Assembly (NCBI RefSeq): GCF_015711645.1 | Contig: NZ_JABTEX010000002.1 | Coordinates: forward strand, 62,001-126,000 | Direction of reading: 5' to 3' | From: Planomonospora sp. ID82291 | GTDB lineage: Bacteria; Actinomycetota; Actinomycetes; Streptosporangiales; Streptosporangiaceae | DNA length: 64,000 nt | Shown: piece by piece, positions 42,680 to 51,611 of the stretch | Numbering within the stretch: position 1 is the first letter of the stretch | How the letters are laid out: each line of letters opens with the position of its first letter | The notes under the pieces: generated by a model | The model's database searches: none | What the model was told of the DNA's origin: nothing | What the model saw: only the letters and a program-made list of their open reading frames with translations | Made by a program: the position numbers and the translations under genes

Positions 42680-42894
42680 TCGTGGACGAGCAGGTCACCC
42701 GGCTGGCAGTCGAGCTCGCGGCAGATCGCGCTGAGGGTGGAGAACCGGATGGCCCGGGCGTGGCCGTTCTTCAGGATCGACAGGTTGACGATCGTCACGC
42801 CCACCCGATCGGCCAGCTCGGTCAGGGTCATCCCGCGGTCGGCCAGCAGCTTGTCCAGCCGGACGGCGATGCGGTGCTCCTCCTCGGGGGGCAT
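42673..42894 (-). CDS. XRE-family (Cro/C1) DNA-binding protein
   Basis: 73 residues: a single helix-turn-helix domain (LADRGMTLTELADRVGVTIVNLSILKNGHARAIRFSTLSAICRELDCQPGDLLVHDP), of the small YozG/Xre type usually found beside DUF2975 membrane proteins. Its ATG shares a base with the DUF2975 stop (TGATG). It probably represses its own operon through the TTTATCG repeats upstream. Confidence 0.93.
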   Translation of the reverse strand: MPPEEEHRIAVRLDKLLADRGMTLTELADRVGVTIVNLSILKNGHARAIRFSTLSAICRELDCQPGDLLVHDP

Positions 42895-43508
42895 CAGACC
42901 AGTCCCTGGGTGTCGGCGCGGAGCCTGCCGCCCTGGCGGAAGACCTCGGCCAGGGCGAGGACGGCGAACCCGGTGAAGAGGGCCCAGGAGAAGTCCTCAC
43001 CGGCGAAGACGCTCAGGTCCTCCAGCGGGGTGCCGGAGAGCAGCAGGTTCAGGCTCAGCGCCTCCACCTGCGGGATGCCGGCGATTCCCAGGAGCAGGAA
43101 GCCGATCGCCGCGAGCCGCCGCGCGTTCCCGGGGATGAAGGGGTCGCCTTCCCGGAAGGTCCGGACCGTCTGCAGCAGGATCACGGCGACGGCGCTCAGC
43201 GCGACGGTGAGCAGCAGGTCCGGGAGCACGAGCAGGAAGCGCTGGGACAGGTCGGGGTCGATGACGGCGAGGGTGCGGTCGAAGGAGGGCATGGCGATCC
43301 TGACCGTGCCCGGCGGGCCGGTCGGGGCGGGCGCCGGGTCGTCGGCCGCGGTCGTCGTCTGGTAGGGGTTGACGCCGATGTGGCGAGTGTCGACACCGGA
43401 GTCGCTGAAGATGCCGTGGAGGCACATCACGAGGCCGAGCAGGGCGAACCCCACCCCCGTCCAGGTGATCCCCTCCAGGACCCGGATGCTCGCGGGCGGC
43501 TTCGCCAT
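42894..43508 (-). CDS. DUF2975 membrane protein
   Basis: 204 residues with four TM segments (about 14-34, 98-118, 133-150, 178-196) and the FREGDPFIPGNARRLAAIGFLLL stretch typical of DUF2975. Function unknown; the family is regularly encoded with a small XRE protein and the two are thought to form a membrane-linked switch. ATG at 43508 with GGAGG 7 nt upstream. Confidence 0.92.
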   Translation of the reverse strand: MAKPPASIRVLEGITWTGVGFALLGLVMCLHGIFSDSGVDTRHIGVNPYQTTTAADDPAPAPTGPPGTVRIAMPSFDRTLAVIDPDLSQRFLLVLPDLLLTVALSAVAVILLQTVRTFREGDPFIPGNARRLAAIGFLLLGIAGIPQVEALSLNLLLSGTPLEDLSVFAGEDFSWALFTGFAVLALAEVFRQGGRLRADTQGLV

Positions 43509-43529
43509 GGCCGGACCTCCTCCACCGGA

Positions 43530-43562
43530 TATCGAATCTCGATAAAACGATAAACGATAAAT
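43530..43562 (-). promoter_or_regulatory. TTTATCG repeats and palindrome upstream of the DUF2975-XRE operon
   Basis: CGATAAA occurs at 43540, 43548 and 43555 (minus: TTTATCG three times) next to ATCGA-ATC-TCGAT (43531-43543). The cluster is AT-rich in a GC-rich context and lies 22-54 bp before the ATG, a likely operator for the XRE protein. Confidence 0.65.
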
Positions 43563-43585
43563 CGCCGCCGGGGAAGCCTCGCTCC

Positions 43586-43630
43586 GGTCGCCGGTCGCCG
43601 GTCGCCGGTCGCCGGTCGCCGGTCGCCGGG
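43586..43630. repeat. CGGTCGC heptamer tandem repeat
   Basis: Six copies of CGGTCGC in a row, in the gap between the DUF2975 promoter and the secreted protein promoter. Non-coding. Confidence 0.85.
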
Positions 43631-43753
43631 GACGGCTCGGGCCGGAGCCCGGCGTCCCGGTGTGTTTTCCTGACAGGGCCTGTTCGGACAGCAATGATCT
43701 CGGTAAGGTGCGAAACGATCGTTAACACCGGCTATACCGGGGAGTTTCACGAC

Positions 43754-45154
43754 ATGCGACTCACTCTGCGGCGGGCCGTCGCCGCCGGTTCGATGCTCGC
43801 GCTGATCGGTGCCGTGGCTCCCGCGGCGGCAGCCCACGCCCAGGACGATCCCCGCAGTTGCCGGGACCTGCTCGGCGCGGACACCCCGGCGTACGTCCAG
43901 TGCCACTGGCTGGCCACGCCCGAGGAGGCGCGTGAGATCGCCCTGTTCTGGGGGGCGGACGACAACGCCAACCTCAAGGAGGCGGCGCCGTACCCGGGGC
44001 GGTTCATCGACTGCGCGGCGCCCGGCAGCTCGTGCCCGGCCCCGCCGGACGGCGGCGCCGAGGGCGACGAGAACTCCCCGCTCCCCGAGGACGCGGAGGA
44101 GGGCGGCACGCCCGAGTGCGAGACCGGCGGCCAGGAGTGCGCCGTCGGCGGGTCCGAACCGGGCGGCGACGGCACGGTCGCCGGCCCCGAGACGGGCACC
44201 GGCACCGGCACCGCGAAGACCGCGACCGCGCAGACGGGCCCGAACGGGCAGACGGGGCAGACGGGGCAGGCCGGGCAGACGGGGCAGGTCGCGGCGCAGC
44301 CGCCGACCGCGGCGGAGGTCGCCGCGGCCGCGCAGACCCCCGGCGGCCAGGCCGTCACCGCGGCGAGGACGGCGGGCCTGCGGGTCTGGTTGGACACCGA
44401 GCTGGCCGACGACTGGAAGGCGGGCCCCGCGGCCTTCGCCGCCGCGGTGAAGCGGATCGGCGCGCTGGCCGCGCGCCCCGAGGTGGCCGGGATCCGGTTC
44501 TCCACCCAGCTCGGCTACGACGCGACGTTCACCACCCACGAGGAGGTCGCGGCCTTCGCCGCCGCCGCCTCCGCCGCGCTGCGCCAGGCGGCCCCGGGCA
44601 AGCAGCTGGGCGTGCACACGGTCGTGCCGGAGTTCGCCTGCGGCGCCGTCGAGGCGTGCAAGACGGAGACGGCGAAGAGGTACCCGCTGCTGGCCCCGGA
44701 GCGGATCGAGTCCTATCTGAGCGCCGGAGGCGTCGACCAGCTCACCTTGGACGGCGGCCTGCTGCGCGGCGGCTACACGACCTGGAAGATCGACGCGAAG
44801 ACGGCCCGGCGCAACCAGTCGATCCAGCTCCGCGCCCGCGCCTGGGACGTGCTCACCCGGGTGGCCGCCGAGGAGACCGGCCTCGTCGGCGACGTGAGCG
44901 CCCAGGAGGTCGCCGACCGGATCTCCGCCCCGCTCCGGGACGGCGCCGCCCAGCAGGTCAACGTCTGGACCCGGCTCCAGGACGCCCAGGGCGGGGTCAA
45001 GCGCCTGACCGCCTGGGAGGCGCTGGAGAGGCTCGGCCCGCTCCAGCGCCGGATGGCCGCGGTCTACGACCCGGCCACCCCCGAGACGGACACGGCCGCC
45101 GACCTGAAGAAGATCGCCGAGGTCTTCGGCCAGGTCTACCTGACCACGGCCTGA
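43754..45154 (+). CDS. Secreted protein of unknown function
   Basis: 466 residues. Signal peptide about 1-32 ending AAAAHAQ. A Cys-containing N-terminal part (SCRDLLGADTPAYVQCHW) is followed by an acidic/Gly linker with GQTGQT repeats (about 150-185), then a domain of about 270 residues beginning GLRVWLDTELADDWKAGPAAFAAAVKRIGALAARPEVAGIRFSTQLGYDATF. That region, with LGVHTVVPEFACGAVEACKTETAKRYPLL, suggests a TIM-barrel glycoside-hydrolase-like fold without a motif I can name. Four Cys pairs are compatible with disulphides. Separate promoter (TTAACA near 43721, TATACC near 43733). Confidence 0.7.
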   Translation: MRLTLRRAVAAGSMLALIGAVAPAAAAHAQDDPRSCRDLLGADTPAYVQCHWLATPEEAREIALFWGADDNANLKEAAPYPGRFIDCAAPGSSCPAPPDGGAEGDENSPLPEDAEEGGTPECETGGQECAVGGSEPGGDGTVAGPETGTGTGTAKTATAQTGPNGQTGQTGQAGQTGQVAAQPPTAAEVAAAAQTPGGQAVTAARTAGLRVWLDTELADDWKAGPAAFAAAVKRIGALAARPEVAGIRFSTQLGYDATFTTHEEVAAFAAAASAALRQAAPGKQLGVHTVVPEFACGAVEACKTETAKRYPLLAPERIESYLSAGGVDQLTLDGGLLRGGYTTWKIDAKTARRNQSIQLRARAWDVLTRVAAEETGLVGDVSAQEVADRISAPLRDGAAQQVNVWTRLQDAQGGVKRLTAWEALERLGPLQRRMAAVYDPATPETDTAADLKKIAEVFGQVYLTTA

Positions 45155-45329
45155 GCGACCGCGGACATCCGGCTGATCAGGCGAGGCGCGGTGTCCGTGC
45201 CGCGCGGCGGCCGGAGGGGTCCTTGTGGCCCGGTGCGCGCGGGCCGAAGATGATCCGGGGACCGTGCGTGCCGGTGCGGGCGCGCACGGAGTCGTCCGAG
45301 CAGCCGATCCCGTCCGAGGAGTGCGATCC

Positions 45330-46847
45330 ATGCCCGATTTCGTCGGAGCCGTCGACCAGGGGACGACGAGCACCCGCTTCATGATCTTCGACCACGGCGG
45401 CAACGAGGTGGCGCGGCACCAGCTGGAGCACGAGCAGATCCTGCCGCGGTCCGGCTGGGTGGAGCACAACCCCACCGAGATCTGGGAGCGGACCCGGTCG
45501 GTCATCGAGACGACGCTGAACCGGGCGGACCTGGCCGCCTCCGACCTGGCCGCGCTGGGCGTCACCAACCAGCGGGAGACCACGCTGGTCTGGAACCGCA
45601 GGACCGGCAGGCCGTACTGCAACGCGATCGTCTGGCAGGACACCCGGACCGACCGGATCGCCGCCGCGCTGGACCGCGACGGCCGGGGCGAGGTCATCCG
45701 GCACCGCGCCGGGCTGCCCCCGGCGACCTACTTCTCCGGCGGCAAGATCCAGTGGATCCTGGAGAACGTCGACGGCGTGCGGGCGGCGGCCGAGGCCGGC
45801 GACGCGATCTTCGGCACCACCGACACCTGGCTGCTGTGGAACCTCACCGGCGGCCCCGACGGCGGCGTGCACGTCACCGACCCGACCAACGCCGGCCGCA
45901 CCATGCTCATGGACCTGGAGACGCTGGACTGGGACGACGAGCTGCTCTCGTTCTTCGGCGTCCCCCGCGCGATGCTGCCGGAGATCAAGCCGTCGTCCCA
46001 CCCGGGCCTGTACGGCGTGACCCGGGCGACCGGGCCGCTCGGCGGCGAGGTCCCCCTCTCCGGCGACCTCGGCGACCAGCAGGCCGCGACCGTCGGGCAG
46101 GTCTGCTTCGCCCCCGGCGAGGCCAAGAACACCTACGGCACCGGCAACTTCCTGCTGCTCAACACCGGCCAGGAACTCGTCCGCTCCGAGCACGGCCTGC
46201 TCACCACCGTCTGCTACCGGTTCGGCGACGACAAGCCGGTCTACGCGCTGGAGGGCTCGATCGCGGTCACCGGCTCGGCGGTGCAGTGGCTCCGCGACCA
46301 GCTCGGCATCATCTCGGGCGCGGCGCAGAGCGAGGCGCTCGCCCGGCAGGTGGACGACAACGGCGGCGTCTACTTCGTGCCCGCCTTCTCCGGCCTGTTC
46401 GCGCCCTACTGGCGCTCCGACGCCCGCGGCGCCATCGTCGGACTGTCCCGCTACAACACCAACGCGCACCTGGCCCGCGCCACCCTGGAGTCGATCTGCT
46501 ACCAGACCCGGGACGTGGTCGAGGCGATGCAGCAGGACTCCGGCGTCGTGCTCGACGTGCTCCGGGTGGACGGCGGGGTCACCGCCAACGACCTGTGCAT
46601 GCAGCTGCAGGCCGACATCCTCGGGGTGCCGGTCTCCAAGCCCGTCGTGGCCGAGACCACGGCGCTCGGCGCCGCCTACGCCGCCGGGCTGGCCGTCGGC
46701 TTCTGGTCGTCGACCGAGGAGCTGCGGAGCAACTGGCGGGAGGACCGGCGCTGGGAGCCGGGCTGGTCCGACGGGCAGCGCTCCCGCGGCTACGCCGGCT
46801 GGCGCAAGGCCGTCACCCGGACCCTGGACTGGGTCGACGTCGACTGA
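45330..46847 (+). CDS. glpK: Glycerol kinase
   Basis: 505 residues, full length. FGGY-family motifs: [17 protein letters not shown] (phosphate 1), [56 protein letters not shown], and [25 protein letters not shown]. It phosphorylates glycerol to sn-glycerol 3-phosphate. ATG at 45330 with GAGGAG 9 nt upstream; upstream in-frame codons are Arg-rich and rejected. No glpF or glpD adjoins. Confidence 0.96.
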   Translation: MPDFVGAVDQGTTSTRFMIFDHGGNEVARHQLEHEQILPRSGWVEHNPTEIWERTRSVIETTLNRADLAASDLAALGVTNQRETTLVWNRRTGRPYCNAIVWQDTRTDRIAAALDRDGRGEVIRHRAGLPPATYFSGGKIQWILENVDGVRAAAEAGDAIFGTTDTWLLWNLTGGPDGGVHVTDPTNAGRTMLMDLETLDWDDELLSFFGVPRAMLPEIKPSSHPGLYGVTRATGPLGGEVPLSGDLGDQQAATVGQVCFAPGEAKNTYGTGNFLLLNTGQELVRSEHGLLTTVCYRFGDDKPVYALEGSIAVTGSAVQWLRDQLGIISGAAQSEALARQVDDNGGVYFVPAFSGLFAPYWRSDARGAIVGLSRYNTNAHLARATLESICYQTRDVVEAMQQDSGVVLDVLRVDGGVTANDLCMQLQADILGVPVSKPVVAETTALGAAYAAGLAVGFWSSTEELRSNWREDRRWEPGWSDGQRSRGYAGWRKAVTRTLDWVDVD

Positions 46848-46997
46848 GCCCCGCGGGACCCGTCCCCGCCCGTCCGGACTCTCCCAGAAGCGGAATGCCG
46901 GCCCGCGCCCGAGGGCTCTACCGCCCGCAGGACGGCGCCGGCGCGACCGCAAGCCCGGCCGGCCACTCGACCGCTGATCGCCTGCGATCACCGACGA

Positions 46998-47315
46998 TCA
47001 TCCGGAACGACTCGTCTGATTGAGGAAGTGCACGTCCAGCTCACCGTCGAGCAGGCTCGCCGACCGGCCGAGGAAGTCGGTGATGTGCGGGGACTCCAGG
47101 TTCGCGGCGTGGTCCTCGGAGCCGTGCCACACCTCGTAGAACCAGAAGCGCGCGGGCTCGCCCACCTCGGTGTGCAGGTCGTACGCCAGGCAGCCCGGCG
47201 CCCGCCGGGTCGGTGCGACGAGCGCGGTCAGGGCGTCGTGCAGGGCGGCCTCGCAACCGGCCTTCGCGCGCATCCGCGCGATGACGGTCACGGGGGTGGT
47301 GTTCGTCGGTGCCAT
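46998..47315 (-). CDS. ABM-domain (YgiN-like) monooxygenase
   Basis: 105 residues with the antibiotic-biosynthesis-monooxygenase ferredoxin-like fold (VIARMRAKAGCEAALHDALTALVAPTRRAPGCLAYDLH, FWFYEVWHGSEDHAANLESPHITDFL). Such small dimeric enzymes oxidise quinols or act in quinone redox defence. It diverges from a MocR-type regulator, which probably controls it. Confidence 0.88.
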   Translation of the reverse strand: MAPTNTTPVTVIARMRAKAGCEAALHDALTALVAPTRRAPGCLAYDLHTEVGEPARFWFYEVWHGSEDHAANLESPHITDFLGRSASLLDGELDVHFLNQTSRSG

Positions 47316-47374
47316 GGTGTTCTCCTCCGCGATCCAGGCCCCGGAACGGGGCCGATCCAGAGGTTACGGCGGAG

Positions 47375-47418
47375 TGGTCCGGTGCTACATTCCATTCAAA
47401 TGTCATTAAACCGGACCA
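47375..47418. promoter_or_regulatory. 9-bp inverted repeat flanking the MocR start
   Basis: TGGTCCGGT (47375-47383) and ACCGGACCA (47410-47418) flank GCTACATTCC and the MocR ATG at 47400. The AT-rich core (ATTCAAATGTCATTAAA) is the likely shared promoter. An autoregulatory operator is plausible. Confidence 0.6.
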
Positions 47419-48827
47419 ATCGCATCACCGGTCTTCTCCTCGACGTGCCCGACGACGGGCGGGCGCTGCACGAACGCCTGACGGCCGCGATCAGAGCCGC
47501 CGTTCTGGCGGGCCGCCTCGGCCCCGGTGACGCGCTGCCCCCGAGCCGGGCGCTCGCCGAGGAGCTGGGCTGCTCGCGCTGGGTCGTCAACGAGGCGTAC
47601 GTGCAGCTCGTCGCCGAAGGGCACCTCACGGCACGGCAGGGGTCGGGCACGCGGGTGGCGCCGGACGCGCCGGACGTGCCCACGCGACCGGTGGTCCCGC
47701 CGTCCAGGGCCTCCGCGCGGGCGCCCTCGCCGGTCGTGGCCGATCTCCGGCCCGGCGCGCCCGACGTGGCGCGCTTCCCCGCCGCCGCCTGGAACCGGGC
47801 GATGCACCACGTCCTCACGGCCGGCGGGGGCGCGGACGTGTTCCCGCCGCCCGGAGGCGTGCAGCGGCTGCGCGAGGTCGTCTCCGGTTACCTGGGACGG
47901 ACCCGGGGAGTGGCGGTCTCGCCCGAGGAGGTGGTCGTCACCTGCGGCACCACGCACGCGGTGGGGCTGCTGGCCGGCGTCCTGGCCCGGCGCTCCGCGT
48001 CGCGGCTGGCGGTGGAGGACCCCGGATGGAGCCGGCTCGGCGATGCGGCCGCCCACGCGGGGCTGGCGGTCGAACCGGTGGCCGTCGACGGCGAGGGCGT
48101 CGACGTCGGGAGACTGAGACGGACGGGCGCGGACGCGGTGCTCTGCTCACCCGCCCACCAGTTCCCCACCGGCGCCGCGCTGTCGGCGGAGCGGCGGCGG
48201 GCGCTGCTGGCGTGGGCGGCGGAGCGCTCGGCCGTCGTGCTGGAGGACGACTACGACGCCGAGTTCCGGTACGACCGCAAGCCGATCGGCGCGCTGGCGG
48301 CCCTCGACCGGGACAACGTCGCCTACCTGGGTTCCGTGAGCAAGACCCTGCACCCGGGCCTGCGGATGGGCTGGATGGTCCCCCCCGCCCACCTGAGGGA
48401 CCCGGTGGTCGAAGCCCTTGAGAGGTCGGGCGCGGGTCCCGGCGTGTTCGACCAGCTGGCGCTCGCCCGGCTCATCGGCACCGGTGACTACGACAGGCAC
48501 CTGCGCCGCGCCCGCACGCTGTACCGCGAGCGGCGGGAGGCGGTGCTCGCGGCGCTGTACGGCCACGCCGTCATCCGCGACGCCGGTCCCGTCGAGGGGA
48601 TCGCCGCGGGGTTGCACCTGGTGCTCTCGCTGCCGCCCGCGCACGACGACCGCGACGTCGCCGACCGCCTGGAGCGCCGGGGCGTGGCCGTGATGCCGCT
48701 GTCGAGCTACACCCGCCGCCGTCTCCGGCCCGCCCTGGTCATCGGGTACGGCCGGCTCTCGCCGTCCCGGGCGCCCTTCGCCGCGGCGGAGATCGCGGCG
48801 GCGCTCGAAAGCGGTGCCCGCCGGTAG
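47400..48827 (+). CDS. MocR-type (GntR/aminotransferase) regulator
   Basis: 475 residues. N-terminal GntR winged helix (ALHERLTAAIRAAVLAGRLGPGDALPPSRALAEELGCSRWVVNEAYVQLVAEGHLTARQGSGTRV), linker, then a fold-type I aminotransferase domain with EDDYDAEFRYDRKPIGALAALD and PLP lysine in YLGSVSKTLHPGLRMGW. MocR proteins use PLP or an aminated ligand to regulate adjacent genes. The divergent ABM monooxygenase is the likely target. Confidence 0.93.
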   Translation: MSLNRTNRITGLLLDVPDDGRALHERLTAAIRAAVLAGRLGPGDALPPSRALAEELGCSRWVVNEAYVQLVAEGHLTARQGSGTRVAPDAPDVPTRPVVPPSRASARAPSPVVADLRPGAPDVARFPAAAWNRAMHHVLTAGGGADVFPPPGGVQRLREVVSGYLGRTRGVAVSPEEVVVTCGTTHAVGLLAGVLARRSASRLAVEDPGWSRLGDAAAHAGLAVEPVAVDGEGVDVGRLRRTGADAVLCSPAHQFPTGAALSAERRRALLAWAAERSAVVLEDDYDAEFRYDRKPIGALAALDRDNVAYLGSVSKTLHPGLRMGWMVPPAHLRDPVVEALERSGAGPGVFDQLALARLIGTGDYDRHLRRARTLYRERREAVLAALYGHAVIRDAGPVEGIAAGLHLVLSLPPAHDDRDVADRLERRGVAVMPLSSYTRRRLRPALVIGYGRLSPSRAPFAAAEIAAALESGARR

Positions 48828-48933
48828 CGCGAGGCCGTGCTCCTCGCGCGGTACCGTCGTCGGTCACGTGAACGCGACGACGGCGTATCTCTCGCCTCTC
48901 TCGCCGGTGACGGTCCGCCCCCGCAGGACGGGA

Positions 48934-50028
48934 TCAGTCACCGCCTCCATCAAACCCGGGGCGGTTCACATCGCAGTGCGCCGCCTTCCTGCGGCGGACC
49001 GGCTCGCTCCGGCTCACCGCCTCGGCACGGCGGGCCGACTCGTTGCGGCGGGCCGACTCGTTGCGGTGGGCCGCCGTGACGGCCAGGGCCGCCAGCACCG
49101 CGGTCATGACGGCCGTCGCCGCGAGCGCGGTCCAGGTGGCCGCGTCGGGGTGGATCAGCGACTGGCCGCGCAGCGCCTGCCAGGCGGTGATGGTGAACAG
49201 CGCGCCGTAGCCCAGGATGACGACCCCGGTGAGCCGGGCGCGTACGCGTTCGTGGCGTAGCCGGCCGATCCGGGTCGCGAGGGCGGTGAGAACCAGCACC
49301 GTGAGCACGAACACCTGGATGGAGTGCAGACCGATGAAGTGGGGGACGCGCAGGTCGCCGCCTATGGTGCTCCAGTTCGTGATCGGCATGCCGCCGCCGT
49401 CCGGTGCCCCGACCCCGTGCCCGCCCACCAGCGGAACCGGGCTGCCGTAGGCGTCCTCGACCGTGCGGGGCCCGGCCGACGAGGTCCACCCGGTGATGAA
49501 GGACGCCAGCGCCATGCCGAGGACGGCCAGTCCGATCCCGGCACGCAGGGCCCAGGTGAGCGCCGCATCGCCGATGCGCTGGAACAGCAGCATGACGGCG
49601 ACGATCAAGCTCGTCCCGAACAGCCCGAACACACCGGTGGAGAAGATCCGCTGCCCGATCTGGTTGAACGTGTCGGTGCCGGCGTTGAAGTGGCTGAAGG
49701 TGCCGCGGGCGGCCTGCACCGCGATGAAACCGACGTCGATCAGCCCGGCGACGGCGAAGACCGTTCCGGCGGTCCACATCGTGCGCCGCGCCCGGCGCAG
49801 TTTCGGTATCAGCCAGGCGAGCGTCGCGCCGTACATGACGAACGACGCCCCGAACTTCAGCGGCTTGGCCCAGATCGACTGTTGCAGGAGCTCGCGACCG
49901 TCGGCGAAGAGACCGACGCTCGCGACGACGACGAGCGCGGACATGGCCGCCACCATGATCGTAAGCGGCCGATGCCACGACCGTACGTCGGCATACGAGA
50001 TGGACAGCCGGCTCCCCGACCGGTTCAT
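48934..50028 (-). CDS. Integral membrane protein of unknown function
   Basis: 364 residues with about eight TM segments; opening region MVAAMSALVVVASVGLFADGRELLQQSIWAKPLKFGASFVMYGATLAWLI and a conserved-looking HFIGLHSIQVFVLTVLVL. I do not recognise a function. ATG at 50028 chosen for GGAGG 4-5 nt upstream. A basic, repeat-bearing C-terminus (HRNESARRNESARRAEAV) follows the last helix. It diverges from the GntR-TetR regulator at 50266 and the gap holds two kinds of operator-like sequence, so it is probably its target; an efflux or stress role is inference. Confidence 0.75.
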   Translation of the reverse strand: MNRSGSRLSISYADVRSWHRPLTIMVAAMSALVVVASVGLFADGRELLQQSIWAKPLKFGASFVMYGATLAWLIPKLRRARRTMWTAGTVFAVAGLIDVGFIAVQAARGTFSHFNAGTDTFNQIGQRIFSTGVFGLFGTSLIVAVMLLFQRIGDAALTWALRAGIGLAVLGMALASFITGWTSSAGPRTVEDAYGSPVPLVGGHGVGAPDGGGMPITNWSTIGGDLRVPHFIGLHSIQVFVLTVLVLTALATRIGRLRHERVRARLTGVVILGYGALFTITAWQALRGQSLIHPDAATWTALAATAVMTAVLAALAVTAAHRNESARRNESARRAEAVSRSEPVRRRKAAHCDVNRPGFDGGGD

Positions 50029-50100
50029 GCGGCCTCCGTCGGCCATGCCGAGGCCCCCGCCCAACGCCCTCGCCAGGCTGTCGCCCTCGCCCGCCGCATG

Positions 50101-50139
50101 CATGCGTACGACGTATCAGATGTCATGCGTACATCGTAT
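50101..50139. promoter_or_regulatory. Two 23-bp-spaced CATGCGTAC boxes
   Basis: CATGCGTAC starts at 50101 and 50124; each is followed by RWCGTAT, giving ATGCGTACGACGTAT-like pseudo-palindromes (ATnCGTnnnACGnAT). They lie between the membrane protein and regulator genes and could be TetR-type sites. Confidence 0.55.
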
Positions 50140-50187
50140 GAGAACACCGCGCTCAAATGATGAAATTCCCGCTCATAGGCGATATAT

Positions 50188-50221
50188 GTGTACTAGTGTG
50201 CTGAATAGTGAACTAGTACAC
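50188..50221. promoter_or_regulatory. GTGTACTAGT-N14-ACTAGTACAC operator
   Basis: Perfect 10-bp arms in an AT-rich stretch 45 bp upstream of the GntR-TetR regulator ATG. The half-site GTNTACTAGT-like spacing is typical of GntR-type winged-helix sites. Confidence 0.75.
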
Positions 50222-50265
50222 TGAAGGCAAGCACGCGACAACCGTCAAGGGATGGGAAGACGCTC

Positions 50266-51234
50266 ATGACCTCGGCCGCACAACGTCCGGACCCGCCCTA
50301 CCGGCGCATCATCGCGGAGCTCCGTACCCGGATTCTGGCCGGCGACCTGCGGCCGGGCGATCGCGTGCCGTCCATCCGGCAGATCGCCCAGCGATGGGGT
50401 GTCGCGGTCGCGACCGCGACCAAGGTCGTGGCGGCCTTGCGTGACGAGGGGCTGGTCGAGGCGAAGGTCGGCGCCGGTACGGTGGTCAGCGCACGCGCGA
50501 GCCGACAGGAACGGCCGGCCGATCCGGCTCCGTCGCCGACGGCGCGGCAGGCCGGCGTCCCCAAGGGCTCGCTGAACCGCAAGCACGTCCTGCGCACCGC
50601 CATCGCGATCGCCGACGCCGAAGGGCTCGGCGCGGTGTCCATGCGGCGGCTCGCGGCCGAGCTCGGCGCGGGCCCGATGTCGCTGTATCGGCACGTGACG
50701 GGCAAGGACGAACTGGTGACGCAGATGGCCGACGAGGTCTTCGGCGAAGCGGAGCTGCCCGTCCCGGGGCCGGAGGGGTGGCGCGCCAAGCTCGAGCTGA
50801 TCGCTCGCCTGCAATGGGAGCTGTCCCGGCGACACCTCTGGCTCCCCAGGGCCGTCTCGTTCACCCGCCCCTTGCTGGTGCCCAACATGATGGCCCACAC
50901 CGAGTGGACCCTGCGCGCACTCGACGAGCTCGAGTTGCCCATGGAGACCCGGATCCGCGAGGCGCTCACGCTGCCCGCGCTGGTCCACACCGTGGCGCTG
51001 TCCATGTCGGAGGAGACCGAAGCCGCGCAGGAGACCGGCGTGACGCTCGACGGGTGGTGGCTACTCCAGCGCAGGCGGGCCGACGAACTCCTCAGCACTG
51101 GACGATTCCCGCTCCTGGCCATGCTCTCCGCGGAGACGGTGTCGGACCTGGACGGGATGTTCGACCACATCCTGGCACGCCATCTCGACGGGTTCGCCGT
51201 CATGCTGAGCAGGGGTGCGGCTCGTCCTCGGTGA
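50266..51234 (+). CDS. GntR-TetR fusion transcriptional regulator
   Basis: 322 residues with two DNA-binding heads. The first 76 residues are a GntR winged helix (RRIIAELRTRILAGDLRPGDRVPSIRQIAQRWGVAVATATKVVAALRDEGLVEAKVGAGT); after a Pro/Ala linker comes a TetR helix-turn-helix (LNRKHVLRTAIAIADAEGLGAVSMRRLAAELGAGPMSLYRHVTGKDELV) and a TetR_C ligand domain. This fused layout is known in actinomycetes. It diverges from a membrane protein gene; the intervening 237 bp contains one GntR-like and two TetR-like sites, so both heads may have targets there. Confidence 0.92.
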   Translation: MTSAAQRPDPPYRRIIAELRTRILAGDLRPGDRVPSIRQIAQRWGVAVATATKVVAALRDEGLVEAKVGAGTVVSARASRQERPADPAPSPTARQAGVPKGSLNRKHVLRTAIAIADAEGLGAVSMRRLAAELGAGPMSLYRHVTGKDELVTQMADEVFGEAELPVPGPEGWRAKLELIARLQWELSRRHLWLPRAVSFTRPLLVPNMMAHTEWTLRALDELELPMETRIREALTLPALVHTVALSMSEETEAAQETGVTLDGWWLLQRRRADELLSTGRFPLLAMLSAETVSDLDGMFDHILARHLDGFAVMLSRGAARPR

Positions 51235-51611
51235 TCGGGCGGCCTGGGTTCGCGCCTCCTCCGACGCGGCGACGGACCCGCCGTCCTTCCACGACGCCCC
51301 TGACACGCTGCGCGGAGCACCGGCCGGGTCCTCGATGAGGCGTTCCCGGCGGCCGAAGTCCTGCCGGTGCTGTTCGCCGGACACCGGCGCACCGCCCATC
51401 AGCACACGTGCTGCCATCAGTCGGGCTGCACCCTGTCCCGTTCGGCGTTCACGCACCTGACGGAGTACGGCTCCGACACCGTCGAACGGGCCATACGCGT
51501 CGAAGGCCTCGTCGCCGGACAGGGCAGGGGCGGAGCCGCTCGGTCGCCGGACAGGGCGGGGACGGAGCCGCTCGGTCGCCGGACAGGGCGGGGGCGGAGC
51601 CGCTCACCAGG
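51235..51611. other. 377-bp intergenic region before the esterase stop
   Basis: Convergent gap. Apart from the 32-bp repeat at 51511-51606 I see no operator or intact gene. A short plus-strand stretch (VLDEAFPAAEVLPVLFAGHRR) looks protein-like but has no start and no family I recognise. Confidence 0.5.
51511..51606. repeat. 32-bp tandem repeat, three copies
   Basis: Units starting GTCGCCGGACAGGGC occur at 51511, 51543 and 51575, ending just before the esterase stop codon. Confidence 0.85.

Noticed and set aside
43586-43630. CGGTCGC repeat as iterons or an origin
   Set aside because: Units are contiguous heptamers at high GC with no AT-rich unwinding region, DnaA boxes or replication gene nearby.
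51235-51500. Possible gene between the GntR-TetR regulator and the esterase
   Set aside because: Frames lack starts with ribosome sites and mix compositions; one protein-like stretch (VLDEAFPAAEVLPVLFAG) is too short to support a gene.
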